Shown here in pieces: positions 14,750 to 24,823 of a stretch of 53,374 nt of DNA. The notes under the pieces were generated by a model. It had not been told where the DNA came from and made no database searches. It was given only the letters and a program-made list of their open reading frames with translations. Source of the DNA: a virus. The stretch spans positions 1 through 53,374 of IMG/VR virus record IMGVR_UViG_3300034994_000033. One strand, 5' to 3'. A program made the position numbers and the translations under genes. Positions within the stretch are counted from its first letter, which is position 1. Every line of letters begins with the position of its first letter.

Positions 14750-16280
14750 CGGCCCCCAAGGCTTTGAAAGTAGAAAAATAAAACATCTATTGCCTAAGTA
14801 CACCCGTGGCCGGGTGCTGGAAATCGGTTGTGGCATGGAGAAGGCGTTCCCGCACTTCATTGGCTATGATTCGGGCCATCACTTTGGCCAGGGGGCAGCG
14901 GATGTTGTGGGATCGGCTGACAAGTTGACTCTGTTTGCTGATGAATCCTTTGATGCCGTCTTTTCGTCTCATGTTCTGGAACACATGGAGGATATGCAGG
15001 CGGCTCTGGATGAGTGGGCCCGGGTGATCAAGCCGGGTGGCTATCTCTGTCTGTATGTGCCGTCGGCGAATCTATATCCGAAGTGCGGTGAGGAAGGGGC
15101 AAACCCGGATCATAAACACGATATCTATCCTTACGATATCCCCAAAATGCTCAATAACATGGATTGTAATTGGCTGATGGTTGAGCAGGATGAGCGCGGC
15201 TACGGAAACGAATACAGCCTGTTTGAGATTTATCAAAAAAATGCAGGGCCAACGGGGCTGCTGGCAACAAGCGTAAAAAACACTTTTGATAAACCTATAA
15301 AAACAGCTTGTTGCGTAAGGTACGGCGGATTTGGCGACATGATACAGACAGCGCTGCTGTTCCCGCGGCTAAAAGAACTGGGCTACCACGTCACAGTAAT
15401 GACGACTCCAAAAGGGCAGGACGTTCTGCGACACGATCCGAACATTGATGACTGGTACATTCAAGATAACGATCAGGTGCCTAATCATGAACTGCATGAA
15501 TTCTGGCGCGTGCAGGCCACCCGCTTCGACAAGTTCGTCAATCTCTCGGAGTCGATAGAGGGGCATCTGCTGGCGCTGCCTGGCCGGCCTAATCATTCAT
15601 GGCCGCTGGAAGTACGCAAGAAGCGGATGAATACTAATTATCATGAGTGGACGGCGGAGCTTGCCGGAGTACCGTTCAAGCCATGTAAGCTGTTTTATGC
15701 GACCGATGATGAGCGGATTGCGGCCTTGACCAGGCTTGTCCAGTTCGAGGAGAAAACCTTCAACATCGTCTGGGCTCTGTCCGGCTCTTCGGCGCACAAG
15801 TTCACCCCGCATCAGGACGCCGTGATTGCCCGTATATTACTCGATATGCCGGAAGCACGGATATTCATGGTGGGTGATTTCGCCTGTAAGATCCTTGAGC
15901 AAGGGTGGGAGGATGAAGAGCGGGTTATCTGTCTATCGGATCAGCTGACGATACGCGAAACGCTGGCTCTGGCAGAGAGGTCCAATCTGGTTATCGGCCC
16001 GGAAACCGGCGTGCTTAACGCGGTTGGTTTCAGCGAGACACCGCACAAGGTGTTGCTGTTATCGCATTCATCGGCCAACAACCTCTCGAAGTATTGGCAG
16101 AATGTTCAGGCGCTTATTCCGGTGGATTGCGATTGTCACCCATGCCACCGTCTCCACTACGGTACGGAGTACTGCACTATCGTCGAAGAGACAGGCGCTG
16201 CACTCTGCGCTCAGAACATCTCTCCAGCCGTAATCTACGCCGCCGTGGAGAAGGTGTATAAAAACTGGAGGAAAAGATGA
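14736..16280 (+). CDS. SAM methyltransferase - GT9 glycosyltransferase fusion
   Basis: This 514-residue two-domain protein starts at ATG 14736, 14 bp inside the previous gene. Residues 20-165 form a type-11 methyltransferase (VLEIGCG at 27-33, then FDAVFSSHVLEHM and IKPGGYL). Residues from about 188 on form a GT9, heptosyltransferase-like domain (ACCVRYGGFGDMIQTALLF, then VIGPETGVLNAVG). Such enzymes move ADP-heptose or similar sugars to LPS cores. In this head operon it may modify a virion glycoprotein or host surface glycans. Domains are clear; substrate is unknown. Confidence 0.8.
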   Translation: MWSINGPQGFESRKIKHLLPKYTRGRVLEIGCGMEKAFPHFIGYDSGHHFGQGAADVVGSADKLTLFADESFDAVFSSHVLEHMEDMQAALDEWARVIKPGGYLCLYVPSANLYPKCGEEGANPDHKHDIYPYDIPKMLNNMDCNWLMVEQDERGYGNEYSLFEIYQKNAGPTGLLATSVKNTFDKPIKTACCVRYGGFGDMIQTALLFPRLKELGYHVTVMTTPKGQDVLRHDPNIDDWYIQDNDQVPNHELHEFWRVQATRFDKFVNLSESIEGHLLALPGRPNHSWPLEVRKKRMNTNYHEWTAELAGVPFKPCKLFYATDDERIAALTRLVQFEEKTFNIVWALSGSSAHKFTPHQDAVIARILLDMPEARIFMVGDFACKILEQGWEDEERVICLSDQLTIRETLALAERSNLVIGPETGVLNAVGFSETPHKVLLLSHSSANNLSKYWQNVQALIPVDCDCHPCHRLHYGTEYCTIVEETGAALCAQNISPAVIYAAVEKVYKNWRKR

Positions 16281-16876
16281 CCGTGATCGAGTTGATGGGG
16301 ATTGTTCTGCCGCGAGTAACCGGTACACCGACATGCACCCTGTTCGAAGCCCTGCGGGAGTTGCTGGCGATTATCAGCAATCGCCTGTTGCTGGCACGGT
16401 CGGATCTGCTGCGGGAGGAGCTTTCGGTTAATTTTTCATCGACAAGAGCCAACGTTACCCTGTATCCGGAGTTTCAGTCGATGTCGGAGCGACCGTACGT
16501 AGTCGGCAAACGGCCGCTCAATCCGCTGGGTCGCATGGACAAGTCCAGCCTGCAGACTCCCGGCGAGCCGAAGTATTACGATATGGTCGGTAAAACCTTA
16601 TGGTTGTACCCGCCGCCGGATGCGAATGTAACGGTGAAGATCCCGGCCTTCGTCCGCCCGGTTACTCTGACTGAAATGGACGAAGATCTGCCGTTCTTCG
16701 GGGATCTTGATACGGTGTTTGTCGAGGGGTGTGTCGGTCTGCTGTCGTTAGGACTGGGTGCGGTTGCCGATCCGAACTTTATCGGGCTGTTGCAAAACAA
16801 GATCGACCAGCTGCTGGCGGCAAGGAATATAGCCGATGAGCAGACTCAGGCCGATGCAATCAACTACGGGGAGTAG
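16277..16876 (+). CDS. Head-tail adaptor-like protein
   Basis: This 199-residue protein overlaps the previous stop. It has an N-terminal helical bundle and then a beta-rich section (KYYDMVGKTLWLYPPPDANVTVKIPAFVR). Proteins of this layout in podovirus genomes lie after the capsid gene and act as adaptor or connector. The call rests on layout and position. Confidence 0.55.
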   Translation: MTVIELMGIVLPRVTGTPTCTLFEALRELLAIISNRLLLARSDLLREELSVNFSSTRANVTLYPEFQSMSERPYVVGKRPLNPLGRMDKSSLQTPGEPKYYDMVGKTLWLYPPPDANVTVKIPAFVRPVTLTEMDEDLPFFGDLDTVFVEGCVGLLSLGLGAVADPNFIGLLQNKIDQLLAARNIADEQTQADAINYGE

Positions 16877-16881
16877 CAATC

Positions 16882-17547
16882 ATGGCAACGCTGGCGTCGG
16901 AAGTTATCAATAAAGCCCGCATCGATCTTGTGGATGTGATAGTCACCCCGGCCACAGATGGCGTGCGCTGGCTGAATGCCGATATGCTCGGCTATCTGAA
17001 CGAGGCTCAGGTGATGGTGGTACTGCTCAAACCTGCCGCTTCGATCGTCACTGCCGATGTCGCCCTGGTAGCGGGATACCGGCAGGCGCTGCCGTCCGGC
17101 GGCTTGTCGGCGGTGCGCTTTGGCGGTAATGTGCCTGGCGGTACGGTGCCGGCAAAGAGTACTCCGGAGGTGATGGACGGCATAATGCCGGGTTGGCGGG
17201 GATATGCCGCCGCCGCAAAAGTTTCTTACGTGCTCTATTCCGCCGCCGAACCTAAAATTTTCATGACCTACCCTCCCCAGCCGGCTTCAACAGCGCAGAA
17301 GCTGGAAGTAGTGTATGTTGCCCTGCCCGCGACCATAAGCGCAATCAGCAGCGCCATCACCCTGGCCGACGAGTACGTCCCGGCGCTGATCGACTATCTG
17401 CTGTACCGCGCCTTCGCCAAGGACAGCGAAATTCCTGATTCCCTGGCCAGATCACAGGCGGCGCTGGGGGGGTTTGCGGCAAAGATTGGCGTTCCGGCGG
17501 CTCAGGTGGCAAAGAGAAGATCAGAAGCTCCGGCGGCACCACAATGA
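16882..17547 (+). CDS. Connector or tail-completion protein
   Basis: This 221-residue protein begins with a helical segment (EVINKARIDLVDVIVTPATDGVRWLNADMLGYLNEAQ) typical of small phage connector proteins that assess the filled head. The rest is Ala/Pro rich with a C-terminal helix. It overlaps the next gene. The function is inferred from position. Confidence 0.6.
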   Translation: MATLASEVINKARIDLVDVIVTPATDGVRWLNADMLGYLNEAQVMVVLLKPAASIVTADVALVAGYRQALPSGGLSAVRFGGNVPGGTVPAKSTPEVMDGIMPGWRGYAAAAKVSYVLYSAAEPKIFMTYPPQPASTAQKLEVVYVALPATISAISSAITLADEYVPALIDYLLYRAFAKDSEIPDSLARSQAALGGFAAKIGVPAAQVAKRRSEAPAAPQ

Positions 17548-19139
17548 TAATACGCCTGAATCAGTTCAGCGGCCTCGCCCCCCGGATCGCGCCGGTAAAC
17601 CTGCCGCAACCAGCCGCGCAGGTGGCGGCCAACTGTCTGCTCGGTTCGGGCTCGCTGCGGCCTTTGGTCAGTGAGGGGGCCGTTACGGTAACCGATTCGC
17701 TGGTGTCGGGGACAAAACAATCAATCTTCAGATATACCGGTGACCGGTGGCTGGCCTGGATCACCGACGTCAATGTCTGCCGCAGCGCCGTGGCGCTGGA
17801 CGCCTTCGACCGGCTCTATTGGACCGGGGATGGCGTGCCGAAGATGGGGGACAATACCAGGATACTCAGCGGGACGTCGAAACCTGGCGGATCATGGGAC
17901 TTAGGTATACCCAAGCCTGCCGCGGCGCCGACGCTATCCAGGAGCGGCACGGCTGGGCCTCCGGTGGATGATGTGACCTATGCCTGCGTCTACACCTATG
18001 TATCGTCATTCGGCGAAGAGGGGCCACCTTCCGAGCCGTCGGCGCTGCTGGCAATAACGCCGGGTAATACCCTGACCGTGGCGAGCATGAGTGTCGCGCC
18101 CGGCGGTAGCCACACTATCGTCAGTAAGAATATCTATCTGGCAAATACCGGTTCCAGCGCGTCCGAGTATCAATATTATGGTTCCGTAGCAGTGGCGACG
18201 ACTTCAAATGCCGCCGTGCCGGTATTAACTGCCCTGGGTGAAGTGCTTCCCTCTAAAACCTGGGTCGCGCCGAATGCAGCGATGATTGATCTAATATCTC
18301 ACCCCGGCGGGTTCATGGTCGGGCATTACAAAAATGTTCTCTGCCCTTCTGAGCCGTATCTTCCCCATGCTTACCCTCCGGAATACCAAATTACCGTTGA
18401 TGCTGAAATCGTAGCTAAGGGAGCCTACGGCAACAGTATCCTGGTCACGACCAAGGGCATGCCTTATGTGGTCACCGGGGCAATTCCTGGGCAGTTGAGC
18501 GTGGAGAAGTTGGAGAAGGGTGAGGCGTGTCTGTTGAAACGCGGCTTTGTCGACATGGGTTATGCCTGCATGTATCCCGGTCCCTCCGGGTTGTGGCTGG
18601 TGGGGACCGGTGCGGTTGAACTGGCGACGGCAAGCCTGATGACCAAAAAGGAGTGGAAGCCGTATTCAGACGCGCTGGTCTTTGCGGTGCAGTATGAATC
18701 GCTCTATATCGGCTTCATGACGTCAGGCGGGTTTATCTTCGATACGGCTACCGGCGACTTTTCAACGCACGATATTACCGCCACGGCCGGCTGGTACGAG
18801 CGGGAGACCGGCAGGCTGTACCTGGTTGTCGCCGGGGTGATTGTCGAATGGGCGGCCGGATCCGGAGCTCACAGCCTGGTATGGAAGTCGAAGAAGTTTC
18901 AGGTGCCCTCCCCTATCAATTTCGGCGCCGCACAGGTGTTTGCCGCCGGTCCGGTCACCGTGAAGGTCTACGCCGATGGAGTGTTAAAGCATACCCAGGC
19001 ACAAGGTTCAACGAGCTCAACCCCTTTCCGGCTCCCATCCGGTTTCAGAGCCACCAACTGGGAAGTCCAGATCGAGGGACCGGTTGAAGTCACATCGTTG
19101 TTGATCGCATCAACCATCTCAGAATTAGCGCAGGTATAA
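17544..19139 (+). CDS. Tail protein (beta-rich, nozzle-like)
   Basis: This 531-residue, beta-rich protein starts with FSGLAPRIAPVNLPQPAAQVAANCLLGSG. That pattern is common in proteins forming the short tail tip of podoviruses. The middle contains a fibronectin-like stretch (PPVDDVTYACVYTYVSSFGEEGPPS). It precedes the spike gene and follows the connector genes, fitting a nozzle or tail-hub role. Confidence 0.65.
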   Translation: MIIRLNQFSGLAPRIAPVNLPQPAAQVAANCLLGSGSLRPLVSEGAVTVTDSLVSGTKQSIFRYTGDRWLAWITDVNVCRSAVALDAFDRLYWTGDGVPKMGDNTRILSGTSKPGGSWDLGIPKPAAAPTLSRSGTAGPPVDDVTYACVYTYVSSFGEEGPPSEPSALLAITPGNTLTVASMSVAPGGSHTIVSKNIYLANTGSSASEYQYYGSVAVATTSNAAVPVLTALGEVLPSKTWVAPNAAMIDLISHPGGFMVGHYKNVLCPSEPYLPHAYPPEYQITVDAEIVAKGAYGNSILVTTKGMPYVVTGAIPGQLSVEKLEKGEACLLKRGFVDMGYACMYPGPSGLWLVGTGAVELATASLMTKKEWKPYSDALVFAVQYESLYIGFMTSGGFIFDTATGDFSTHDITATAGWYERETGRLYLVVAGVIVEWAAGSGAHSLVWKSKKFQVPSPINFGAAQVFAAGPVTVKVYADGVLKHTQAQGSTSSTPFRLPSGFRATNWEVQIEGPVEVTSLLIASTISELAQV

Positions 19140-19149
19140 GGAGAGAGTC

Positions 19150-22100
19150 ATGTCGGTATCACCAAGCGCAACAGTAAAGATACTCACCAATGTTGGCGAT
19201 CCGCTCATGTCGTCTGACGGGACTCCCCTTGCCGGAGCCACGTTGACATTTCAGTTGGTTGATTTTCAGCGCAAAAAAGTGGTCTCGGTTTTTGATGTGG
19301 TTAGCGGGGAGTTGGTGTCTTCACTGCCGATAACGGCAATCACCAATGCGGCCGGAGAGATCAAAAACGCCGCAGGCACCGCTGACATTGCCTTGTGGCC
19401 CAACAGCCGGGGGGATGTTCCCACCTGTTACAAAGTAACTTGCAGCGACCCCGCTATCCAAAAAATATACATCATCGTTGATGAAGCTGTCGATACCACA
19501 TTGTTATCTGCAAAGCTGGCCTACGAAATCGGAGAAGGCGCAATCAGTCTGCCGGATATGCCTACCTCCCCGTTGCTTGACATCGCAATAGCCGCAACGG
19601 CAGGGGACAGGGTGCAGACCGGACTTGATCGGGTGCAAACCGCCCTCGACAGAGTAGCGACCGGTCAGGACAAAACCGCAACTGCGGCAGATCGGGTGCA
19701 AACCGCCCTCGACAGAGTAGCGACCGGTCAGGACAAAACCGCAACTGCGGCAGATCGGGTGCAAACCGCCCTCGACAGAACAAGCACCACCGAATCAGCT
19801 TCAGCTTCCGCTGCCAGTGCCGCCCTGGTGCAGCCACAACTCACAGCCTTTGGTGACAGGGTTGACGCTGTTGAAGTCGGGCAATCTGCTGCTGTCATCG
19901 GCTATGCTACGCAAGCTGCACTGTATGCCGACCTTGTCCCTGATGATAAATCGGTTGCCTATGTCACCAACGACGCAACCTCCGCCAACAACGGCACTTA
20001 TCGCAAAAGCGGTGCTACCGGCATTGGCGCTTGGGTACAAAGCAGCTTCGACCGGGTAGCGCTTGTAGAAGGCCGTGCCGCCACCCTTGAAAGCGGTGTT
20101 TCAGCCTTGGCGACGATAGGTCAGGACGTTTCAATCACCGTTAACATGACCGCCAAAACCATCACCGGCGGCGGGGGTCCCGTTTTTTACAAGGGAGGCT
20201 ACACGGTCATCCCATTGGCACAAAATGTCGCCTTCGCCTATACAAATCCCCCGGGATATGCAATGTTTTTGTACGCCGACAAAATCACCGGCGTGCTGGG
20301 TATAGCCGCTGATGCCGCACGTCCCCCAGTCGGTTCGGTCTTACTGGGTTTTATTTACGCGCAAAAAATCTACGCAAACGACCCTACCGGACAGATAAGG
20401 GTCATCCCCACCAGCTACGGAGTTGTAGGCGGTTTTGGTGAGCGGTGGGGCACCTATACCGGCAACATTGGCGGCCTCACTATCAATCAGCAGTCCAAGA
20501 CGATCACCACCGATTCCACGGGCGGAGCGCTGGTGCACAAGGGCGGGCTGGTAACCATCCCAGGCGGCCAGAACGTGTCCTACATTTTTGCCACCTCTAC
20601 CAATACGGGGTATTTGTTCGCTCACCCGGTCACCGGGGATCTTAATATGACCGACCTGGGGGCGCTGCCGCCGGTCGGGTTCCCGGTTATTGGCATGGTC
20701 AAAGGAGAACAGTTCTACTCCATTTCCCCTAGCCGTTTTATTAAATATATCAACGCAGGTGGGACGCTCCTGAGAGTGGACGGCCTGTCCCAGTGGCGGG
20801 ATCTGTTTGGCATGGTTGGGTCTGACGTGGATCTAACAATAAATCTGGCGGCAAAGACCGTCACGACATCTGCCGGTGGGGGGTTAATCCTCTCACAGGA
20901 AGGGTATGTTTCGCTGGCCGGTTCGCAGAACGTCAGTTTCACCCATACCAGCGCCAACTATCTGCTTTACGTTTACGCCGACAAAACTACTGGCATACTG
21001 GCCGCAATTCAGGCACCGGGTACTCCGCCGGTAAACTCGGTTTTGATTGCCATGAGCTACAGTCAAAAATTATATGCCAATGACCCTTACGGTAAAATAA
21101 CACTGCGTAACGCAGCCGGGGTTGCCCTCCCGTTTGGTCCCCCTGATGCACTTGGCATCATCAGCAAGGACGTTGGCGTCACGATCAATCTGGCGACAAA
21201 ACTGGTTACCACGGTCAGTACCACTAATGCGGCAGTATTCTTTAAAGACGGCTACGTCTATGTCCCCTCCGCACAGAGTGTAAGTTTTGCACAGACGTTG
21301 CCTACATATCTGCTCTATGTGTATATCGACAAAACCACGGGTGTTGTCGCCGCCGTCCAGTTGACCCCAACGTTCCCAGCCAACTCGGTATGTATCGCCA
21401 TTATTTACGGGCAGCAAATCTACGCCAATGATCCATATAAAAGAATATCTCTGTATGACGGTAGCGGGGACCTAGTTACATCGTTGGCGGGAGGACTGGC
21501 CCCCTTCAACGAATTAGCACACCGGCTGATCCTGCCTGATGCCATTTATTTTCTCCCCAACACGCCACTGGCGCTATTCAAGGCGCCTTGCTTCTCAGCC
21601 TATCAGTTCAGTCTGATGAGTCAGTTACGGCTCTGGTTGGACACCAAAGGATCAACAATTTCATCCCGCTTCCAATCGGTTGATGAAGTGTTACGACTCG
21701 ACCCCGCACAACTCGGCAGTACTTTCGAACTCGGGTTCAGACACGAATCCCAGCCGGACGTGCGCTACATCAAGCCGATTGTGAAGAATGTATCTGCCGA
21801 GGGGGCGCTGACTGGCCGAAACCTCAAGATGCTGGTGATTGGTGACTCGCTAACCGAAGGTCTGATGGCGGATGCCATCCAGGCCAATCTAAACGTCCAG
21901 GGCGCTACAGTGACTCCAGTAGGAACATATTTTGCTGCATCAACAAACTACCTACGGGGGGAAGGTCGTGGATTTTGGAACTACCGTTCTTTTATCGGCA
22001 AAGACAATTATAGTACCGGGATCGGAGCCCACACCCGCAGCAGCGGTGGTAAAACCGATACCACTAAATTCGAAAATCCGTTCCTCAAGCTGGCTGACGC

Positions 22101-22704
22101 AACAGATAAGTCCGAACGCCCCGACTGGTGCTTCCGGTTTACCGGGGTAGATCGCGAACTGTCATACACAGCAGATACAGATAAGACCGGGAATTTTTAC
22201 ATCTTTGATTTTGCCTGGTACCTGGCGCAGCATAGCGTTGACACGCCGGAATTCATCACTATCGCGCTGTCAACCAACGATATCAACCTAGATACGGGCG
22301 TCTACTCTAAAGCGGAGCGGCTCCAATACATGCGCCTCGGTCTGGAGATCATGGTTAAACAGATCAAAACAGCTTTACCTAACGTTGTCATCGGGGTCAT
22401 CCCCGCTCCAGCCTGGTCGAGTACAACAACCGGTGACCCGCGCTGGCAAGACGAAACGGCGGCGTGGATTGAAAACTGCATGTCTGATGTTCGCGCCCTG
22501 GCGGTGACCTATACCAAGCTCTATGTAGTACCGGTATGGCCTTTCATGTCCGAGGATTTCGCCTATCCGTATGTCACCGAGACCGACCTGTCGGCGGTCA
22601 ATAAAACCCAGAAAAAAACGATCGCCGATTGGGTGCATTTCGACGCGGCCGGGCGGGCGCAATATGCGGAGATAGTTGGAGCGTGGGTGGCTAACGTGGT
22701 GTAA
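19150..22704 (+). CDS. Tail spike/fibre with C-terminal SGNH esterase
   Basis: This 1184-residue host-contact protein has an N-terminal attachment domain (1-145). Next comes a 21-residue repeated coiled segment (about 160-215), then four related beta domains of about 115 residues, starting near 320, 439, 560 and 675. Residues 895-1184 are an SGNH hydrolase: IGDSLTEG (Ser about 900), STNDIN (about 1041), and DWVH (Asp about 1160, His 1163). Such enzymes deacetylate surface polysaccharide. The duplicated binding domains likely set avidity for host glycans. Confidence 0.82.
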   Translation: MSVSPSATVKILTNVGDPLMSSDGTPLAGATLTFQLVDFQRKKVVSVFDVVSGELVSSLPITAITNAAGEIKNAAGTADIALWPNSRGDVPTCYKVTCSDPAIQKIYIIVDEAVDTTLLSAKLAYEIGEGAISLPDMPTSPLLDIAIAATAGDRVQTGLDRVQTALDRVATGQDKTATAADRVQTALDRVATGQDKTATAADRVQTALDRTSTTESASASAASAALVQPQLTAFGDRVDAVEVGQSAAVIGYATQAALYADLVPDDKSVAYVTNDATSANNGTYRKSGATGIGAWVQSSFDRVALVEGRAATLESGVSALATIGQDVSITVNMTAKTITGGGGPVFYKGGYTVIPLAQNVAFAYTNPPGYAMFLYADKITGVLGIAADAARPPVGSVLLGFIYAQKIYANDPTGQIRVIPTSYGVVGGFGERWGTYTGNIGGLTINQQSKTITTDSTGGALVHKGGLVTIPGGQNVSYIFATSTNTGYLFAHPVTGDLNMTDLGALPPVGFPVIGMVKGEQFYSISPSRFIKYINAGGTLLRVDGLSQWRDLFGMVGSDVDLTINLAAKTVTTSAGGGLILSQEGYVSLAGSQNVSFTHTSANYLLYVYADKTTGILAAIQAPGTPPVNSVLIAMSYSQKLYANDPYGKITLRNAAGVALPFGPPDALGIISKDVGVTINLATKLVTTVSTTNAAVFFKDGYVYVPSAQSVSFAQTLPTYLLYVYIDKTTGVVAAVQLTPTFPANSVCIAIIYGQQIYANDPYKRISLYDGSGDLVTSLAGGLAPFNELAHRLILPDAIYFLPNTPLALFKAPCFSAYQFSLMSQLRLWLDTKGSTISSRFQSVDEVLRLDPAQLGSTFELGFRHESQPDVRYIKPIVKNVSAEGALTGRNLKMLVIGDSLTEGLMADAIQANLNVQGATVTPVGTYFAASTNYLRGEGRGFWNYRSFIGKDNYSTGIGAHTRSSGGKTDTTKFENPFLKLADATDKSERPDWCFRFTGVDRELSYTADTDKTGNFYIFDFAWYLAQHSVDTPEFITIALSTNDINLDTGVYSKAERLQYMRLGLEIMVKQIKTALPNVVIGVIPAPAWSSTTTGDPRWQDETAAWIENCMSDVRALAVTYTKLYVVPVWPFMSEDFAYPYVTETDLSAVNKTQKKTIADWVHFDAAGRAQYAEIVGAWVANVV
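19627..19779 (+). repeat. 63-bp tandem repeat in spike gene
   Basis: Two perfect 63-bp units (19627-19689 and 19690-19752) and 27 bp of a third code for a 21-residue unit beginning DRVQTALDRVATG. The length is a multiple of three, so copy number could change fibre length without breaking the frame. Confidence 0.95.
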
Positions 22705-22753
22705 ATGATGCCAGTCTTGATCAATATCATGCGCTTCTCTCTGTGAGGATATA

Positions 22754-23995
22754 ATGCCAATCCAACTACCAAACATCCCAGCGCTGTCATCAAAAGTCGA
22801 TAGCGAAGTCAGACGCGCTTTCGACTCTCTCAAGGGGTGGATCAACAAGATTGGCGCCGATGGCGGCATGGTCACTACGGGCTCACTGCCTGTTGACCTG
22901 GCAACCCTTCCCGGCACCTCACCCCTGTTTGACGGCACGATCCCGCCGCAGATACAAAATCTTGTTGCCACCGGTGCTTTCCGCATGATCATGCTGGCGT
23001 GGGATGATCCACGCTACACAAATCTCTCCTATGTCGAAGTCTGGCGGCACACCGCCAACGACCTCGGCGCTGCCCAAATGGTCGGAACGGCCATCTCCGC
23101 CATGTATGCCGATGTTCCGCCCAATGCCTCGCTGTCAGTCACCTATTACTATTGGGGAAGAATCGTCAGCAGTGCGGGGGTCAAAGGGCCGTTCAATGCC
23201 ACGTCCGGCACATCCGGCGCTACCGCCAACGATCCAGCGTACATGATCGACCTGTTGTCAAAGTCCCTTGATACCGTGACCCCGACGATCAATGCGATCG
23301 ATCTGGTTTTTGCCGTCGAACGCTTTGCTCTGAGGATGGCCGGCTCCGACCCTGCAGATCCGGGCGAATACCCGTTTATTGTCGCAGAGATTCCGGGTGC
23401 GTCGGGGACTTACGGCGTGTTTATGGATACGGCGTTTATCAAGGCGGCCACGATAACCAATGCCATGATTTACAGCCTGGCTACCGATAAGCTCGTCGCG
23501 GGCACGGCACTGATAGGTTCCGCGCTGATTGCAGACGCAGCGATCACCACGGCAAAAATAGGTGATGCCCAGATTACCACCGCCAAATTGGGTACGGTTT
23601 CCATCGGTACGGCGCAGATAGCTGATGCCGCGATTACCACTGCCAAGATCGGTGACGCCCAGGTCAACACGTTGAAGATCGGGACCAACGCGGTTACCGT
23701 GCCGCTACACGTCGAGACGGTTGCATTCAACACGCCGGTCACTTCACCGAGCTTCACATTCTCTACAACAGAAACTCTGCCATCAGTCGTTATGTTGACT
23801 GTGACGTGTTGGGATACATACGCGGCCACTGCATCGGTATTGCTGGATGATGTCAGCATCTACAGCTGGATTGCGGAAGTGGGAGCAGTCACCATGCAGT
23901 TAAAACTGGATATCGGTCCGGGGTCCCACACGATAACAGCACAAGGCACGGGGTACACCCTGGTATCCGTAACGCTATTGGGGTGCAAGCGATGA
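22754..23995 (+). CDS. Tail fibre protein (J-like C-terminal module)
   Basis: This 413-residue protein has a fibronectin-like domain (about 75-150). It is followed by the [14 protein letters not shown]... and [23 protein letters not shown] segments typical of the central fibre region of lambda J-type proteins. Repeated [14 protein letters not shown] units (about 255-310) form a beta-helical stalk. A beta-rich tip ends the protein. It probably forms a second fibre beside the SGNH spike. Confidence 0.75.
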   Translation: MPIQLPNIPALSSKVDSEVRRAFDSLKGWINKIGADGGMVTTGSLPVDLATLPGTSPLFDGTIPPQIQNLVATGAFRMIMLAWDDPRYTNLSYVEVWRHTANDLGAAQMVGTAISAMYADVPPNASLSVTYYYWGRIVSSAGVKGPFNATSGTSGATANDPAYMIDLLSKSLDTVTPTINAIDLVFAVERFALRMAGSDPADPGEYPFIVAEIPGASGTYGVFMDTAFIKAATITNAMIYSLATDKLVAGTALIGSALIADAAITTAKIGDAQITTAKLGTVSIGTAQIADAAITTAKIGDAQVNTLKIGTNAVTVPLHVETVAFNTPVTSPSFTFSTTETLPSVVMLTVTCWDTYAATASVLLDDVSIYSWIAEVGAVTMQLKLDIGPGSHTITAQGTGYTLVSVTLLGCKR

Positions 23996-24351
23996 GAAAC
24001 TATGTGACATACGATATAAACACCGGATTGATCACGGGTGCCGGATACGGGCAAGATCCAATTGAAAGCGCAACCGGTATTCTAGTTACCGATGATTTTA
24101 TAAAAGGTCTGCATACTCATATTGTTGACGGGGTATTGGTGGCAAACGTCGCAATCCAGACAGAGCGCAAGAGGATTGAAGTTAGATATCAACGCAACCT
24201 CTTGCTGGCGGCCTGCGATTGGACGCAGGCCGTAGACACTGTTTTGACCGAATCGAAAAAAGCAGAGTGGGCAGCATACCGGCAAGCCCTCCGCGATTTT
24301 CCGGAGACCTGCAATCCGTCGGATCCCGTCTGGCCGGTGCCGCCGAATTAG
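23992..24351 (+). CDS. Tail fibre assembly-like protein
   Basis: This 119-residue protein overlaps the fibre stop (ATGA). The C-terminal half matches small fibre-assembly proteins: [18 protein letters not shown] followed by [15 protein letters not shown]. It probably helps the upstream fibre fold or is a minor fibre part. It is the last gene of the head-tail operon. Confidence 0.7.
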   Translation: MRNYVTYDINTGLITGAGYGQDPIESATGILVTDDFIKGLHTHIVDGVLVANVAIQTERKRIEVRYQRNLLLAACDWTQAVDTVLTESKKAEWAAYRQALRDFPETCNPSDPVWPVPPN

Positions 24352-24363
24352 ATTGAATATTCA

Positions 24364-24389
24364 TTTATGTTGCGGTATGCGTTCAATAT
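24364..24389 (+). promoter_or_regulatory. Late control element, copy 2
   Basis: TTTATGTTGCGGTA (24364-24377), a seven-base spacer, then AATAT, as at 6264 and 39455. TTCAATATCATA is shared with copy 3. The element lies 27 bp before the internal-protein operon. No hairpin is evident, so it looks like a protein-recognised site or promoter. Confidence 0.72.
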
Positions 24390-24415
24390 CATAGTGGACA
24401 GGTGGATACACCGCA

Positions 24416-24823
24416 ATGAGCGACAGCGTCAGAAAACTATATCTTGAAATAACAGAGTTCCTGTCCACGTCCGGAGGCTCGTATACGTCAATCGATACAA
24501 GCACCTACCGGGATATCATCGATGCCATATTGGACGAACGTTACCGGGTTGTTAGAGATGATTCAGGCCGCATTACCAGTGTCACTACCTGGTGGATGAT
24601 ACATGAAACAGATATAGAGCTGGTTAAAAACGGCGGCCGGCCGAAGGATCTGTCTTCCGGCGCCGTCGTGTACATATCGGATCATGCCGGCTGCGGGGGA
24701 TATCCGGGATTGATCCGCTTTATCCGGTCAAATATCTGCAAAAGGGGAGCCTGCTGGCACCATAGATATAAACACCCGGCATTATTCAGGTACTATCCGC
24801 AGAAAAGAGGTGCACATGCGTAG
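24416..24823 (+). CDS. Conserved podovirus-type protein, acetyltransferase-like
   Basis: This 135-residue protein opens the internal-protein operon. The order RITSVTTWWMI, then DLSSGAVVYISD, then YPGLIRFIRS and KRGACWHHRYK resembles a small GNAT-like protein found beside ejection genes in some podoviruses. The family call is from memory and not certain. It has no signal peptide, and its end overlaps the next start. Confidence 0.5.
   Translation: MSDSVRKLYLEITEFLSTSGGSYTSIDTSTYRDIIDAILDERYRVVRDDSGRITSVTTWWMIHETDIELVKNGGRPKDLSSGAVVYISDHAGCGGYPGLIRFIRSNICKRGACWHHRYKHPALFRYYPQKRGAHA

Noticed and set aside
19504-19837. Minus-strand Cys-rich ORFs with repeats
   Set aside because: They are produced by the 63-bp repeat of the spike gene on the other strand.
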